From Panax quinquefolius (Eukaryota > Streptophyta > Magnoliopsida > Apiales > Araliaceae), in NCBI GenBank assembly GCA_020205615.1, contig CM035151.1, positions 13,168,565 through 13,232,564 on the forward strand: DNA of 64,000 bases. The letters are read 5' to 3'. Below, in pieces: positions 11,701 to 23,800 of this stretch. A model generated the notes under the pieces. That model ran no database searches and had not been told where the DNA came from. It saw nothing but the letters and a program-made list of their open reading frames with translations. Position 1 is the first letter of the stretch. Every line of letters begins with the position of its first letter. The translations under genes and the position numbers were made by a program.

Positions 11701-14246
11701 TTGTTATGATTATACCGAACAATCCTCGGTCATAATCATACCAAGTCCATCTACGCACTACAGCCACGATGACTTTCAACATAATATAAGCATGAGGATA
11801 ATGATATAAAGAATCAATCAAATGAGATAAAGGATAAATATTAAACATTTATAATATAATTTATCCAGATTCAAGAATATCCCCATATTTTCAATCACTT
11901 AATAATCTCATAATCTAATATCATTAATATTATAACAATATTTTAATCACTTTAAATTTATAAACAATTTATCTTAATTGTTTACGCTTTTACCATATAA
12001 TGCATTTAATCATTCAAAATGTCATACTCATAAAATATCATCACCAATTATCAAATCCTCATCAAAAAAATATGCATATACTCTATATAGGATTCTCTAG
12101 CCATAAAATCCTATTTTCAACTTTCATACTTCACATAACATATTTAACTCATATGTTCAGAATTAAACTATTTTCATGAAAATACCAAATCAGCCCCAAA
12201 AATATTTCTTTTCTGGGATTTAGCATAATATAGTCCCATAATGAAAATATATTTTTCTCGAATTTTTAAAATTCATTTACTATTTTTTAAAAATCAATTT
12301 CCACTTAATTCTTAAGAAATTAGCTACCTCAAGTTTAACTCCAAAATTCCCAAATCTTGGCAGGACCTTACACATGTTAACGTGAGCTTCTAGTTTAAAT
12401 TTCATGGTCATCTGAGTTATAGAACTCCCGGTTATAGCGTTTTTTCATTTAAAAACCTAAATATTGAAATAGTCATAACTTGCTCATTTTAAGTCAGAAT
12501 GAGCTCATTTTTGGACAGGAGATACTTTATACCATATACCTTCATGTCCCTAAAGGCCAGAATTTTTCTCATAATTTAAGTGGCCGAAACAGCCTCTCTA
12601 AAATCATGGCAGAAGCTTTTTCGGTTTTTGCAGCTTTGCACTCCTTTGCTAAAATTAGTCCACACAAAAATCTACAACACCTTTTCCAGTAATTCCACTT
12701 GGATTAGTTAGGTAACTCATAGATTTAACTCTAGGACTTAACCACATTCAAAAATTCAAAATATAATAGGAGATATGGTCAATTGAATTTCATGTTACGT
12801 TTTTCACTAAAATCTGATTTTCAACTCTTTGTGATTTCTAAGAAACTTTCATGTTTTTACATACTAACCAACATAACTCATCATAAAACTTACTAATACT
12901 TCATATACCCATGATTTTTATTAGTTCTATACTTTTATTATGACTTTCATCATAATCCACGTAAATGATCCTTTTAGTTGAAGAAATATTTGAGGGTTTA
13001 AGAAATGGGTTTTTCAGATTGGGGTCAATATAAAATTCGATTTCACGCTCTAGGGTAGGCTAAGAAGTCTTCAAGAATACGCCAAGAAATTTATTAATGA
13101 TAGAAATATCATTCAAAATCATTATTTCTCTTCCAAGACTTGGATAAGACATCACATTAATACCAATCGTGACTTCTATCCCTTAACCCGGATAAGACCT
13201 CACAATGATACCTATCAACTTGCCATCTTCATTCACGACGTCGCTTACTGTAAAGTCCGCAGTGCATTCCACACAAGGAAGTCAACAACGAAAGGATCGG
13301 GCTCTTTACTTATGGCTTGATATAACAAAATGATTAACTTTAGGATTTGGTTACTTTGAATTCAGATAACAAAGTTGGTTAGGAATATGAAAGCTAACAA
13401 CCTTACAAAAGAATAATGAGTAGTTAATCAATCGTTTTTCAAAATTACCTCAAAGGCAAGTATTTTCAAAGAGATAAGATAGACAAGTAACGTGAAAGTT
13501 TTATTTGAAACAACAAGATTAATAAAAAAGTGGAGGTAACGAAGGTTTCTCCCAACTAAGTTTCAATAGATAAATCAAAGTCTAATTTCTCCTGAGTCAA
13601 ATTTAAACGCTGAACGCAAGCAAGAGAGATAAAATAATGGGTAGAACTGTATCTAATAAGGTATAGACTTCGCAAGAATTTATAATTAACTAACCCGTGC
13701 TAACTTCGTTCGGGTTACCCACTTTTGAGAAGAAGTCACGAAAAACGCTTCTTCCTAAAACCACCGACTTTGTTTTGTTCAGATCCGCCTTTGGTGCCAC
13801 TATCCCAATTTGGACTTGACTTCACTATACGACAAAATCGAGCTAAATGACCTTCTCTTCTTGAAATTTCCACTTCTATTATCTTTGCCATGATTACCAA
13901 TCAAGTGGTTACCATTCTTAATGATAATTTCCCCACGATGGTTATCATTGTTCGATAGCCGTTGTTACCAAAGATGATTATTATCGTGTTGTTGGTCGTT
14001 ACTTTTTTTGTTTGTCTTGAATCAACACTCTCATGTGCTTATCTCAAAGATTTTCATTATGTCATTCTCAAACATCGTCACAAAACAAGGGTTAATTAAC
14101 ATATCACATATTATCCCTATACTCGACCGACCAAATAAATACCACATAAACTTAGGTAGGTCATACTAGCGAAGGAATTCCTCGCCTCCCTCCTAGTTCT
14201 TATCTCGCATCTTAGCCAGGATCATATCCTAAGCTCGATACCAACC

Positions 14247-16676
14247 GCATGACGCCTCTAAAATTAGGTATACGCCACCCATCTTGGGTCGCCACTTACA
14301 TGGTACATAAATTCAAATACAACTTACTAATATAACTGCTGTGGTACAATACGACATAAACCGTGAGTTTGAATACAAATATTGTCTACTAGATATTATA
14401 CAAACTCAAAAGGAGTCCTCATTACAACTATTATCACACTATTTCACGTAATAGTGAGGACTACTAATGCTATCCTCTCGACCATTACTCCGCTCCCCGA
14501 CTCGTCTCCCCGCCTATATTCTCATTTCTCAAGAGAACGGTGAAAGAAAGGGTGAGCTCAACTAGCCCAAGAAGAAATATTATGACTAAGATAATGCAGT
14601 AATAAATTATCATTAGCCTTCAACAAATGTTAAACCGATAAAATACAATAGACAAACCGGTTTTAATCTGCAATGAATACGCAATCTATTAAAAGAGTCA
14701 AGAGAAAATAAAGTCTATTATCTTTTATGATTTAAAAGGTTTTCATCAATTTTTATCACTAAGACTCGGTTTAATGAATAAACCACAATATCTAATCATC
14801 CCCGCACTACACGGCCAAGGATTTTCATCAAATTATCAATGGTCATGACTATACCGAATCACCCCCGGTCATAATCATACCAAAAACTATCCATCATCGC
14901 ATTACATGTGCCATCGAGGACTTTTTGTCACATCATTTATATCAAACCATGATTATACCGAATGATCCTCGATCATAATCATACTAAGTTCATCTACGCA
15001 CGTAAGCCAAAGATAACATAATATAACATGAGGATGATGACAATGACATAATAATTCAATAAAACAAGTTCAAGAATTATTTAATCCAAGAATTATTAAC
15101 GCCCAAATTGTCAACACGATAATCTTGCTTTCAGTATAGTAAAATTCAAGAATAATCGGAAGAATATTTCCATGAAAAGATATCTTTGGATGAAACGCAA
15201 ATATCAAAGATATTCTACTAATTTCATGGAGTATAAGTCAAAGTTTTAACCAACTGGGTATAATAAAGAATGGAATAACAAAAAAATCACCACGCATGCA
15301 GATTCATGAGATGTATGTGTTATTCCAAATGTAATAATAATAACTAAACTGTGTCGTGAAATTCACAATCGATGGATGATCCAATGAGAATAATAAATGT
15401 GAATAATAAATAATGGAACAGTGTCCTGTAAAACACATGTATGTGATATTCCAATGTAATAATAAATGCGGAATAATAAACAATGGAACTGTGTGGGTGT
15501 AAAACATGCATGTGATATTCCAATGTAATAATAAAGAATGGAATAATGAAGAAGATCACCAAGTATAGGGATTCACAGATACAAAGTTATTCCAATGTAA
15601 TAAATAAGAATGGAATAACATAAGGATTTCACCAAGTATAGGGTATGTCTGCATATACAAAGTTATGTATAGAAGTATACCACTTTTACAAAAGTTATTC
15701 CAATGTAATAATAATGAATGGAATAATGTAAGTTCTCTTCATGAATAAGAAAGAATAACACCCTTACTTGTACAACAAATAATACCCTTTACCGTAAAAG
15801 ACACCTGGATATCAAAGTAGTGAAGTACCGTAATACTCTTCTTCTTTCTCTCTATGATTTTTCTCTATAGCTTTCTCTATAATTTCTCTCTGTAGTTTCA
15901 ATGAATTCGTAAGAAAATAATGAAGGAATGAGCTTCTATTTATAGGAAAATAGAATGCATAAGTAATTAATCCATGAATCATTCAGATTGATTTACTTTT
16001 ATCTGACTATTCATATTTAAAGCAAAATCTTTTAAATAAAATATCATATATTCTATTTATATAAAAACATTTTACTACGCAAACACTATGCAACACTATG
16101 CAAAACACTACGCAAAACACTACGCAACACTACGCATAATAAAATATAATATATTCTATTTATGTAATAACTTTAATAAAGATTACATTTTATATAAAAG
16201 ATGTTTCGCTTTTATTACGTTAATAATACTTAATAAAACAAAACGTCATTATCGCTTATAATAATTCATATTATTAATCGACAATAATGGAATCAAACCG
16301 AGTGACTTTCACATAAGATCAATAATCAATACCGTAGTGCTACTTACGCAACCACACGACATCGATTTTTACTACCGAAGTAGTTCAACAAGATCAACCA
16401 GTAAAACTTCCGCCGTTATTTCAATAAAATATTTTTGTCGTTTTTCAATCCGACAATAATTCATTATGGGGTCCACCAATGATTGAGTCATTGCATTTAA
16501 TATTCCCTCGCTAAACCTAATATTCCCCACCAATCGAATATAATATAACCACTGATACTTTGCAAAATTTATAAATACTACCCACAACTATAATATTATC
16601 TCAAATTCACACCATAATATTAAAAAATTATTTCGACAAAATTTAAATCTTTATTGATAAAATCTGAGGTCTCACA
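14247..16676 (-). mobile_element. LTR copy 3 of gag-only element
   Basis: This is the rightmost LTR of the array and, on the minus strand, its outermost 5' LTR. It starts near 'atgacgcctctaaaatta' (a decayed 'tgtgacgcccccaaaatta') and ends 'gaggtctcaca' at 16676. It is collinear with copies 1 and 2, including the tandem-repeat tract (15310-15720) and the 'actatgcaa' repeats (16080-16130). The flanking host sequence begins with 'cctacctaataatg'. The matching target duplication would lie left of the window. Confidence 0.83.
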
Positions 16677-16719
16677 CCTACCTAATAATGTCAGTATTCT
16701 ATAATATTGAGTCTATCAA

Positions 16720-17226
16720 TCTATCTAATAAAATACAAATGATTTTGAATTTTTCGCTCACTCAATAAGTCATCTGGGCCGTCCAAAGTTTGGGATAAAT
16801 CCAATCGTCCATACAGTGCCGGAGGCACGGGACACATCTAGTCTATTTAACAAAACACAACTGATTTTAAATTTCTCGCTCAGCCTAACAAACGATCAGA
16901 ACCGTCCAAAGTTTGGGATAAATCTCACCGTCCATTATATCATCTTTAACTTCAAAGGATAAAAAATTGTTCTCTCTCACTCTCAAATACTCCTTCGTTC
17001 TTCCTCCTCTTGAGCTCGCCTTTTGCCTCTTTCATTCTTTAACGCCCTGCAATCTCTCCTTCCCTTCGTACGTAGTACCGGAGTCACGGGTAGTATGACT
17101 AGTCTATCTAACAAAATACAACTAATTTTGAATTTTCTGCTCATCCTAATAAATTATTTGGGTCGTCCAAAATTTAGGATAAATCACACCGTCCATGTAG
17201 TACCGGAGGCACGGAAACACAACTAA
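16720..17226 (+). mobile_element. Tandem chain of three mini-Helitron-like units
   Basis: Three short units follow head to tail, each opening with TCTATYTAAYAAAAYACAA-type sequence and closing with CTAG or CTAA. They are about 16720-16841, 16842-17102 and 17103-17226. A short hairpin precedes the terminal CTRR in unit 1 (GTGCC-GGA-GGCAC, then CTAG at 16838-16841), and degenerate forms occur in units 2 and 3. A 5' TC, a 3' hairpin and CTRR are Helitron hallmarks. The units share a body motif ('cgtccaaagtttgggataaat' in two parts, then 'caccgtcc'). No Rep/helicase is encoded. An approximate direct repeat ('attctataatattga') flanks the chain at about 16697 and 17226. Confidence 0.6.
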
Positions 17227-17245
17227 TTCTATAATATTGAATCTA

Positions 17246-18305
17246 AATGTACTAGTAATTAAATTATCACATAATATGTTTTGATGCATGGTTTCTCAAA
17301 ATTGACGGTATGATGAATATCTCTCTCCCTTCCCCCCCACCCCCAACCCCACCCCCAACCCCCAACCCCTCCCCAAAAAAAAAAAAAAAAAATAAAAATA
17401 GTATACACTAAAAACTACACCCCAATCTTCTACGCTAAGCTGGTAGTAAAGATTTTCTTTTATTTTACGCTGGCCACACACTGATAGCTTAATACTCAAA
17501 CCACAAACAGCAGCAGGGGGGCCTAGTGACTAGTGAGGATTCTGATATTAATAGTAGGGCATGCTGAAATAAATCTGTTTATTTTTTTTACAAAAATAAA
17601 AATAAAAATCAGTATGACTATGACCTGCAATATGATTCTTTAAATCTTCCCATTAGGGTTAGATCATTAAAGCTGATAAATGAGATCTTTAGAAATCCAA
17701 GAAAAAATTATTATTAAATTTGTAAGCTAATATTTTGTGAAACCAACATATTTCCTGCGTAAAATTATCAATTTTTAAATGATGTTTCTTTATCTCATAG
17801 AAAAATTAAAATCTGGTCATATATGTTATTTCTTGTATCTCTAAATTCAAATTCGGTTAGTAATTTTATTTAGAAAATGTCAATTCAATTTTATCACTGC
17901 AATTAAGGAAGTCAATTTTTATTTTATAATTCTGTTGTTATAAAACTAATTTCAAGTATACCCTAAATATTATAGAGACATTAATACTTTTATTACTTGA
18001 AGTGAGTCCCAATCAAAATATTCTGTCTTACTTAAAACAGTATTTTTTTCACTAATATTCTCTAGGTTTTTAAAGTGTGACTAGTACTCTACAATAAAAA
18101 TATAATTTTACATTTTCAACCGACATAACTAATATTGAAATATAAATTTTAATTTTATAATTAATATTATCTCTATTCTAAAATTATTGATACATTTTGA
18201 CTTTTAAGGGTCAATCTGTTAAATTCTAAAATTTAAAAGTTATTTAATTTTTAAGTACAAACAAATATAACAAATTGTAAATTAACTATAAACTACAATT
18301 AATTA
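17246..18305. other. Intergenic, low complexity; no gene seen
   Basis: AT-rich sequence with no supported coding region. The one notable piece is a C-rich run followed by an A run (17331-17392). Minus-strand open frames over it are artefacts of low complexity. Confidence 0.6.
17331..17392 (-). repeat. C-rich/A-rich tract with G-quadruplex potential on minus strand
   Basis: The plus strand has at least six runs of four or more C separated by A or AA ('cccccaaccccaccccc' style), then about 18 A. The minus strand therefore carries repeated G4-5 runs with one- or two-base loops, which fits the pattern of a parallel G-quadruplex. The plus strand could form an i-motif. Confidence 0.7.
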
Positions 18306-18577
18306 CTCCATTCGTTTCTATAATATATTACGTTTTAGATGAGTTCATTTTCTCAAATTATTTGTCGTTTTTTATAATTTAGGAGAATTAATTACAATCT
18401 TTTCAAAATTACTTCTCATGGAAAAATATTAGAGATGAGAGAGAGTATGGGATTAGTATGGTAATTATGAGAATTTAAGGATATTATAGACAATTAATAT
18501 TATATTTAATGATATACAATTATTTTCTTAATTCTTGTACACACTCTAAAACATCATATATTATGAGATGGAGGGAG
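18306..18577. mobile_element. Stowaway-type MITE, 272 bp
   Basis: Terminal inverted repeats 'ctccattcgtttctataata' and its diverged complement ending 'gatggagggag' are flanked by TA on both sides (18304-18305 and 18578-18579). A TA target duplication and CTCCCTCC-type ends are typical of Tc1/mariner-derived Stowaway MITEs. It is non-coding. Confidence 0.75.
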
Positions 18578-18723
18578 TATCATATTTGTTGTTTTCAAAA
18601 CTTGAACGAAATTATATGAATTTTGAGTTTTAGAATTTCGCAAATTGACTTTAAAAAGTCAAAATGTATCTCTAATTTTAAAACAGATGTAGCAATTATT
18701 AAGTTGGTAAATCATATTTTGTA

Positions 18724-18977
18724 CTCCCTCCGTCCCAGGATAAAAGTTCTGGTGGACTTTTCACGCATATTAAGAAGATAAATAAAATAACAAAATTGTC
18801 CATAATAATGTCATTAAATATGGGGAGAAAATTAGAATAAGAAAAATATGAAATATTTAATGCTACGAGCATAATAGGAAAAAATGTGTAAAAGTTTGGT
18901 TATTAAAGGAAAGTGGACATTTAACATGGGACAACCCAAAATAGTAATTAGGACTTTTTATCCTGGGACGGAGGGAG
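18724..18977. mobile_element. Stowaway-type MITE, 254 bp
   Basis: Near-perfect inverted ends 'ctccctccgtcccaggataa' and 'ttatcctgggacggagggag' are flanked by the dinucleotide TA (18722-18723 and 18978-18979). It is the same family as the outer element at 41651-42163, with which it shares body sequence in inverted orientation. Confidence 0.9.
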
Positions 18978-19039
18978 TAGTTATTTAGAAAAATCAAAGA
19001 ATTTGGTATACCCACCTCTTAATGAATCTTAACCGCCCA

Positions 19040-19283
19040 TCTAATTAACAAAACACAACTGATTTTAAAATTTCCGCACCCTAATAAACGATCAGAATCG
19101 TCTAAAGTTTGGGATAAATTTCACCGTCCAATTTATCCTCTTTAACTTCAAAGGATAAAAAATTGGTCTCTCTCACTCTCATATCCTCCTCCGTTTTTCT
19201 TCCTCCCGAGCTCGCCCTCTGCCTCATTCATTCTATAGCGCCGATAATCTCTCTTCCCATTCGTGCACGGGTAGTACGACTAG
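19040..19283 (+). mobile_element. Mini-Helitron-like unit, related to 16842-17102
   Basis: It starts with 'tctaattaacaaaacacaac' and ends with CTAG at 19280-19283 after 'gtgcacgggtagtacga'. The body matches the middle unit of the 16.7-17.2 kb chain, including 'caaaggataaaaaattg' and 'ctcactctcatatcctcctc' segments. It is non-coding and appears to be an independent copy. Confidence 0.55.
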
Positions 19284-19705
19284 TATCTTTATATTAAAAG
19301 ACCATCTGAATAGTTAAATTATAAATATGAGTCTAAAATATTCAGAGTATTTCTTAATACAAATATATTTATTGTTAAAATGCATTAAAAAGTCAATTGT
19401 TAAAATATAATCAAACATCAAATAAATAAATTTGGAAGTCAGTGCATTGAGCACAAAAAGGAGGACGTGCAGCTAGGCCGGGGCTCAGGAACCGTTAAAA
19501 TAGAGGTTTGTAAGTGGTCCATGGCATCTCTCCATTCTAAACATGTTTTTCACACCCCTTCAATAAGTGAATATAAAAATCGGTATCAGTATTATTTATT
19601 GTAACATCTACCGACTACCATGTCATTCTTGACGGCAATAATAGACCGTCCAAAATGAAAATGTGCATTTTCTCATTTAGTATTTTGTTTTATTGCTTGT
19701 TCTTC

Positions 19706-19754
<49 letters not shown>

Positions 19755-20813
19755 CTTTTCTATGGATGGACTGCAATGGGCACCACACTTTATTTAGCTG
19801 TATGAAGAGACTGAAATCTTTCAATAACTATAAAAATCTTCCCTATAACTCGAAACCTAACGCCTGCATTTTACAGCTTTTAAAAATAGACGTAAAAAAA
19901 AAATGAACGGAAAATTTAAGTTTTTTTTTTCTAATTTTATATTTCAGTTTTTTAATAAACGGAAAAGAAAAGAAATGGATAGAAAACTGGCTTTTTTTTT
20001 TTCAAGAAAGTTTTCCGTCCAAAATTGGCATGATTTGGACGGAAAAGAAATTAGAATAAGTAATATTTTTATATTTCTCATATTATCCTCAATTTTTAAT
20101 ATAATAAATTTTAAATTACAACTCATGTCCTCAATTTTAAATTTTTTATCATTTTCCATTAAAAACTCAGAAACAACACAAAAGAAAACTTTAAGTTTTC
20201 TATTCTTTTCTTTTTTGTTCTAATTTAAGTTTTTTATTCTTTTTTTTTCTGTTCAAAACTCAGAAACAGAATGTAAATGTTAATTCAACAACACTTCCAA
20301 ATGCCACTTCTTTCCTTCGCATTTCATGGCTCAATATTCTTGAAAAACAATAATTCAAATCGAGGGTCCTCCATTCAATCTTGTGAACTAACTGAGACTG
20401 AAATTAGAGAAAGATATAAGAACGGGCTACTTGGCCCTTCTGAAAAATTTCACTCAATTCGGACTGAACTAGTCAAAATAATTAAATTTTCCAATTTGTC
20501 TAGAACCAAGGAAAGAGTGAGTACCAAAATGAGGAATGACTAACTAAACAACAAGAAGAAAGCATCAATATTTAATAGGATAGGATTAACAAGATTTATG
20601 GTCATGTTTGGTGGAGTTTCTCTATTTCCCCAAACCATTATATATTCCTGTACTATCCAACAAAACTACACACCCAACATTATAGTACATCATCAACAAA
20701 CAAAACAAAACAAAACATAGTATTTGTTTTACGGCAAGTCATTTTACATTGTTCCTTTGTCCTAAAAGCACACTGGTAAAACTATTGCAAAACTGCAAAA
20801 TGTATATGTAGCG
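19284..20813. other. Intergenic region downstream of the LdpA-like gene; no gene seen
   Basis: AT-rich DNA with a (TA)n microsatellite at about 19711-19751 and several T- and A-runs. Short open frames (for example 19655-20223 and 20277-20543) lack homology and codon structure. The last few hundred bases before 20814 are expected to contain the 3' UTR and polyadenylation region of the minus-strand gene. Confidence 0.6.
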
Positions 20814-23800
20814 TTAAGAACTCCGGTAACATTTCATGGGTCCCACCAAATCAAGGGCTGCAATAAGTGCCATTGAAAGGTGCTCGGGGTAATCTTCAAT
20901 GCAAGCATGCCCATGCAGATCTTTCATAGAATTCAAAAACCTTCCAACAATCTGTTATAAAGAATTGTAAAGCAATTCATTAACAATTTGCAGAAAGAGA
21001 AAAAAGTATATTCATCAAACAAAATAATGGAAAGTTTTCTCCTGACATTTTTGGCTAAGATCAAGTGAATAAGCTGGTTCTTTTGATTTAATAAATGGTA
21101 CCTTTTAATGACATTTTAGTGTGTAGTGTGCACAGATTCTTAATCCTTCCAACTATCTAGAAAAAACAAAAAACCTAAAATTTTAACTACATTATAAAGT
21201 ATTTGATTGACAATTTGCTAAGAGACTATAAGATTTGCTTAAAAAAATATGATCTTTATGAAACAGAGGGACAAAACAGGGAAATAAAATAAATAACCTT
21301 CCGTGCATAACCACCGTAGGCTACCCCGCCAATCAATGCATGAGGTGAACCAAGTGTATTTGAGGGCAATTTTTCATCTTTTGCGTACTCGCGAGAAGCA
21401 GAGCCTGAGGAGCAAGGTTAGCAGAAGAATTATATAAAAGAAGAAGATAAAATTGGGAAACAAAACAATATTATGAAGTGAATGGGAAACATAAATACTT
21501 GATAAGGCGGTTGTTTGAAAGAGTCTTTGTTTTTTCAACCCATCTATTGTATGAGCATTGGTACCACCCGCCAGTTGAAGGAAACCTACCACATGAAAAG
21601 AATTCTAGAGTTGCAGCAGCTCAAGGGAAAATCCAATATGTACATTATATAAACTAGCAAACAGACAAACAGTATAGGGACGTTATTTCTATAAACAGAC
21701 CTTTAGGTTTGTCTTCAGCACAAGCTAGACGAACTGCGAAAGTAATTGCTTCCCTTGTGGCACCTCGCCCAATATCCCCACTCATGGGACGACCATCTAA
21801 CTTTAGATAGCATTGTATATAGTCGTTAGAAAACTAAAATGTTTTATGAAGTTCTTCACAACAATTTCACGGAACTATGCAGTGGTAACAAGAAATCAAG
21901 TGCACCTGCCATAAATTGAAACAATGTAAATTCGCTTCCATAATAGAGTACATCATATTCATTGCCGATATGGTTGAATCACCAATGTCAGGCAAGCTAA
22001 CCTGAAAGTTTGTCAATATTTTTGTAAGCGTACTGCAACCATTTCACATTTCAGTGACTAATTACCTATACAAATCATCGCTGGGTGAATCAAACACCAG
22101 GGAAAGGTTCTGTACTTACAGCAACAAGACTCAGACAACTAACTGAATCTCCCAAACCATCCCAAAGTTCTTTGAAGAATGCTGTCTGCCTAATCAAATA
22201 CCACCAAGTAAAAAGTTTAAGGTGAGTATAATCTGTTAAACATGAACAGTCACCAATAAGACAAAAATGCATTTCGAGGATCATGTTGGCATGTTACGCA
22301 TGTAACAAATAATTCAGTAGTTTGAGTACTAGCTTTCTGGAGCATTTGAAGTATGAGTCTTTAATTGCATGCACAGAGGATATTGTGTAGAATTCAAAGA
22401 GGCATTACACTAACTAATTAGACATATTTTTAATTTTATACTCCTATATCACAAAGGCCTATTTTGGTTTTGTGTCCATCCTAGAAACTTAATTTGTGCC
22501 TCAAGGCCTACCTTCCACTCGTATGTATCTCCACGGCATCTACATCATCTCTTTTAAGAAGTTCAGCTGTGGCAGCAGCGTCTCTTACATATGTAATCTC
22601 TCCTACACATAATAAATAATGTTTATTAATTCAGAGAAATAAAAGAAAAGTTAGAAAGGCCGAACTATCAAATCAATTTTTTTTAAGAAATAACATGGAG
22701 GCGTAAACAGTGTTGTGTCGATATTTAAGACTGTAGTTTTCAGTGTGTTGTAATAAGATGGTTCAATAAGAAGATAAATACTATCATAGTTGTCACGGCG
22801 CTAAGGGACGCGGAGGTAGTTGACCACTAGGACGCCTAAGCGATAAGACATCCACCATGGCGTCCGTATGGCGACAAGTCGTTAACAATATGCAATTTAT
22901 ACATTTTTTATTTTATTTCAAAAATATATTGCACAATAAAATTTTATATACTAAAACCCAAAACATAATAACTAACACTGAAAAAGTTTCTACTCTCTAC
23001 TCTGTTTGTAGTCATAGCTCAAGCAAAGTCATCAACTACGAAGTCACTTCCGTCTCCCTCAAGAGTATTACTCTCAGTCAAAAGAGTAGGGTCATGGGTT
23101 AGGTTAAGGTCATGGGTTGAGTTACTTGGATAATTGAAAAAATCCATAGTTATGATTAGTCATGGTAAAAAATAACTTAATCACTTAAATTGGGCCCACT
23201 ACCAATGCGCAAACCTTGGCGGCTTGGCGTCCAAGGCGTTTCCTTGCCCTTCTCCAACGCCAGGACGCCTAGTCATCGCCTAGGCGACGCCATGACTGTC
23301 ACGCCCCCAAATCGGAGTCTCCTTCAACCATTGATTTGGTGCTGACTTGCACACATCTTCCATAAACATTCACCAACAATATGCTTGGTAAAAACTCGTT
23401 TATTTAAAACTTACAACACAATCTTTATTTCAAAATCGTACACTTTACAATTTCCTATTACATTCCAAAGTCATATAAATTATGATTCACAATCTAACAC
23501 TAACCCTTCTTCTCAACTTCAACACCATTTATCTAATCTAGACTTTCAATATTAGCAACAAGTTAGTTCCTATGAAAGATAGGATTTTCTGATAAGGATT
23601 TCTCCTTATTGGTGCGCAATTAGATAATCTAACCCATTTCCTCGACAAAACTTTCTAGACATTGTCAATAATGTTAATCTAGCATAGTTAAATGACTACT
23701 ACATCTACTAGCTTAAATGTACAGTACACAAACAATACATTCTTATAATAATTTCCAACTCTTTTAATAATATCTCCAAAGTTATTACGACTTTAAGTTC

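Larger units (their letters stand above)
10344..14246 (-). mobile_element. Internal region between LTR copies 2 and 3
   Basis: This 3.9 kb region lies between the polypurine tract (10344-10356) and the decayed primer binding site near 14234-14243. It holds the large 57-bp minisatellite (10780-11700), an AT-rich non-coding tract (11760-12680), the segment shared with 1-1100 and 6271-7380, and gag traces near 13780-14070, including the Met region at about 14060 and a broken zinc-knuckle region. No protease, reverse transcriptase or integrase motif is visible. It resembles the TR-GAG class (LTR elements carrying at most gag). Confidence 0.75.

Noticed and set aside
10774..11709. 311-codon plus-strand open frame of 19-residue repeats
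   Set aside because: It is produced by a 57-bp minisatellite whose period is a multiple of three; the opposite strand is also open. No start context, signal or known family supports a gene.
20277..20543. 88-codon plus-strand open frame
   Set aside because: No homology recognised, in AT-rich DNA just beyond the end of the LdpA-like gene; no splice or promoter context.
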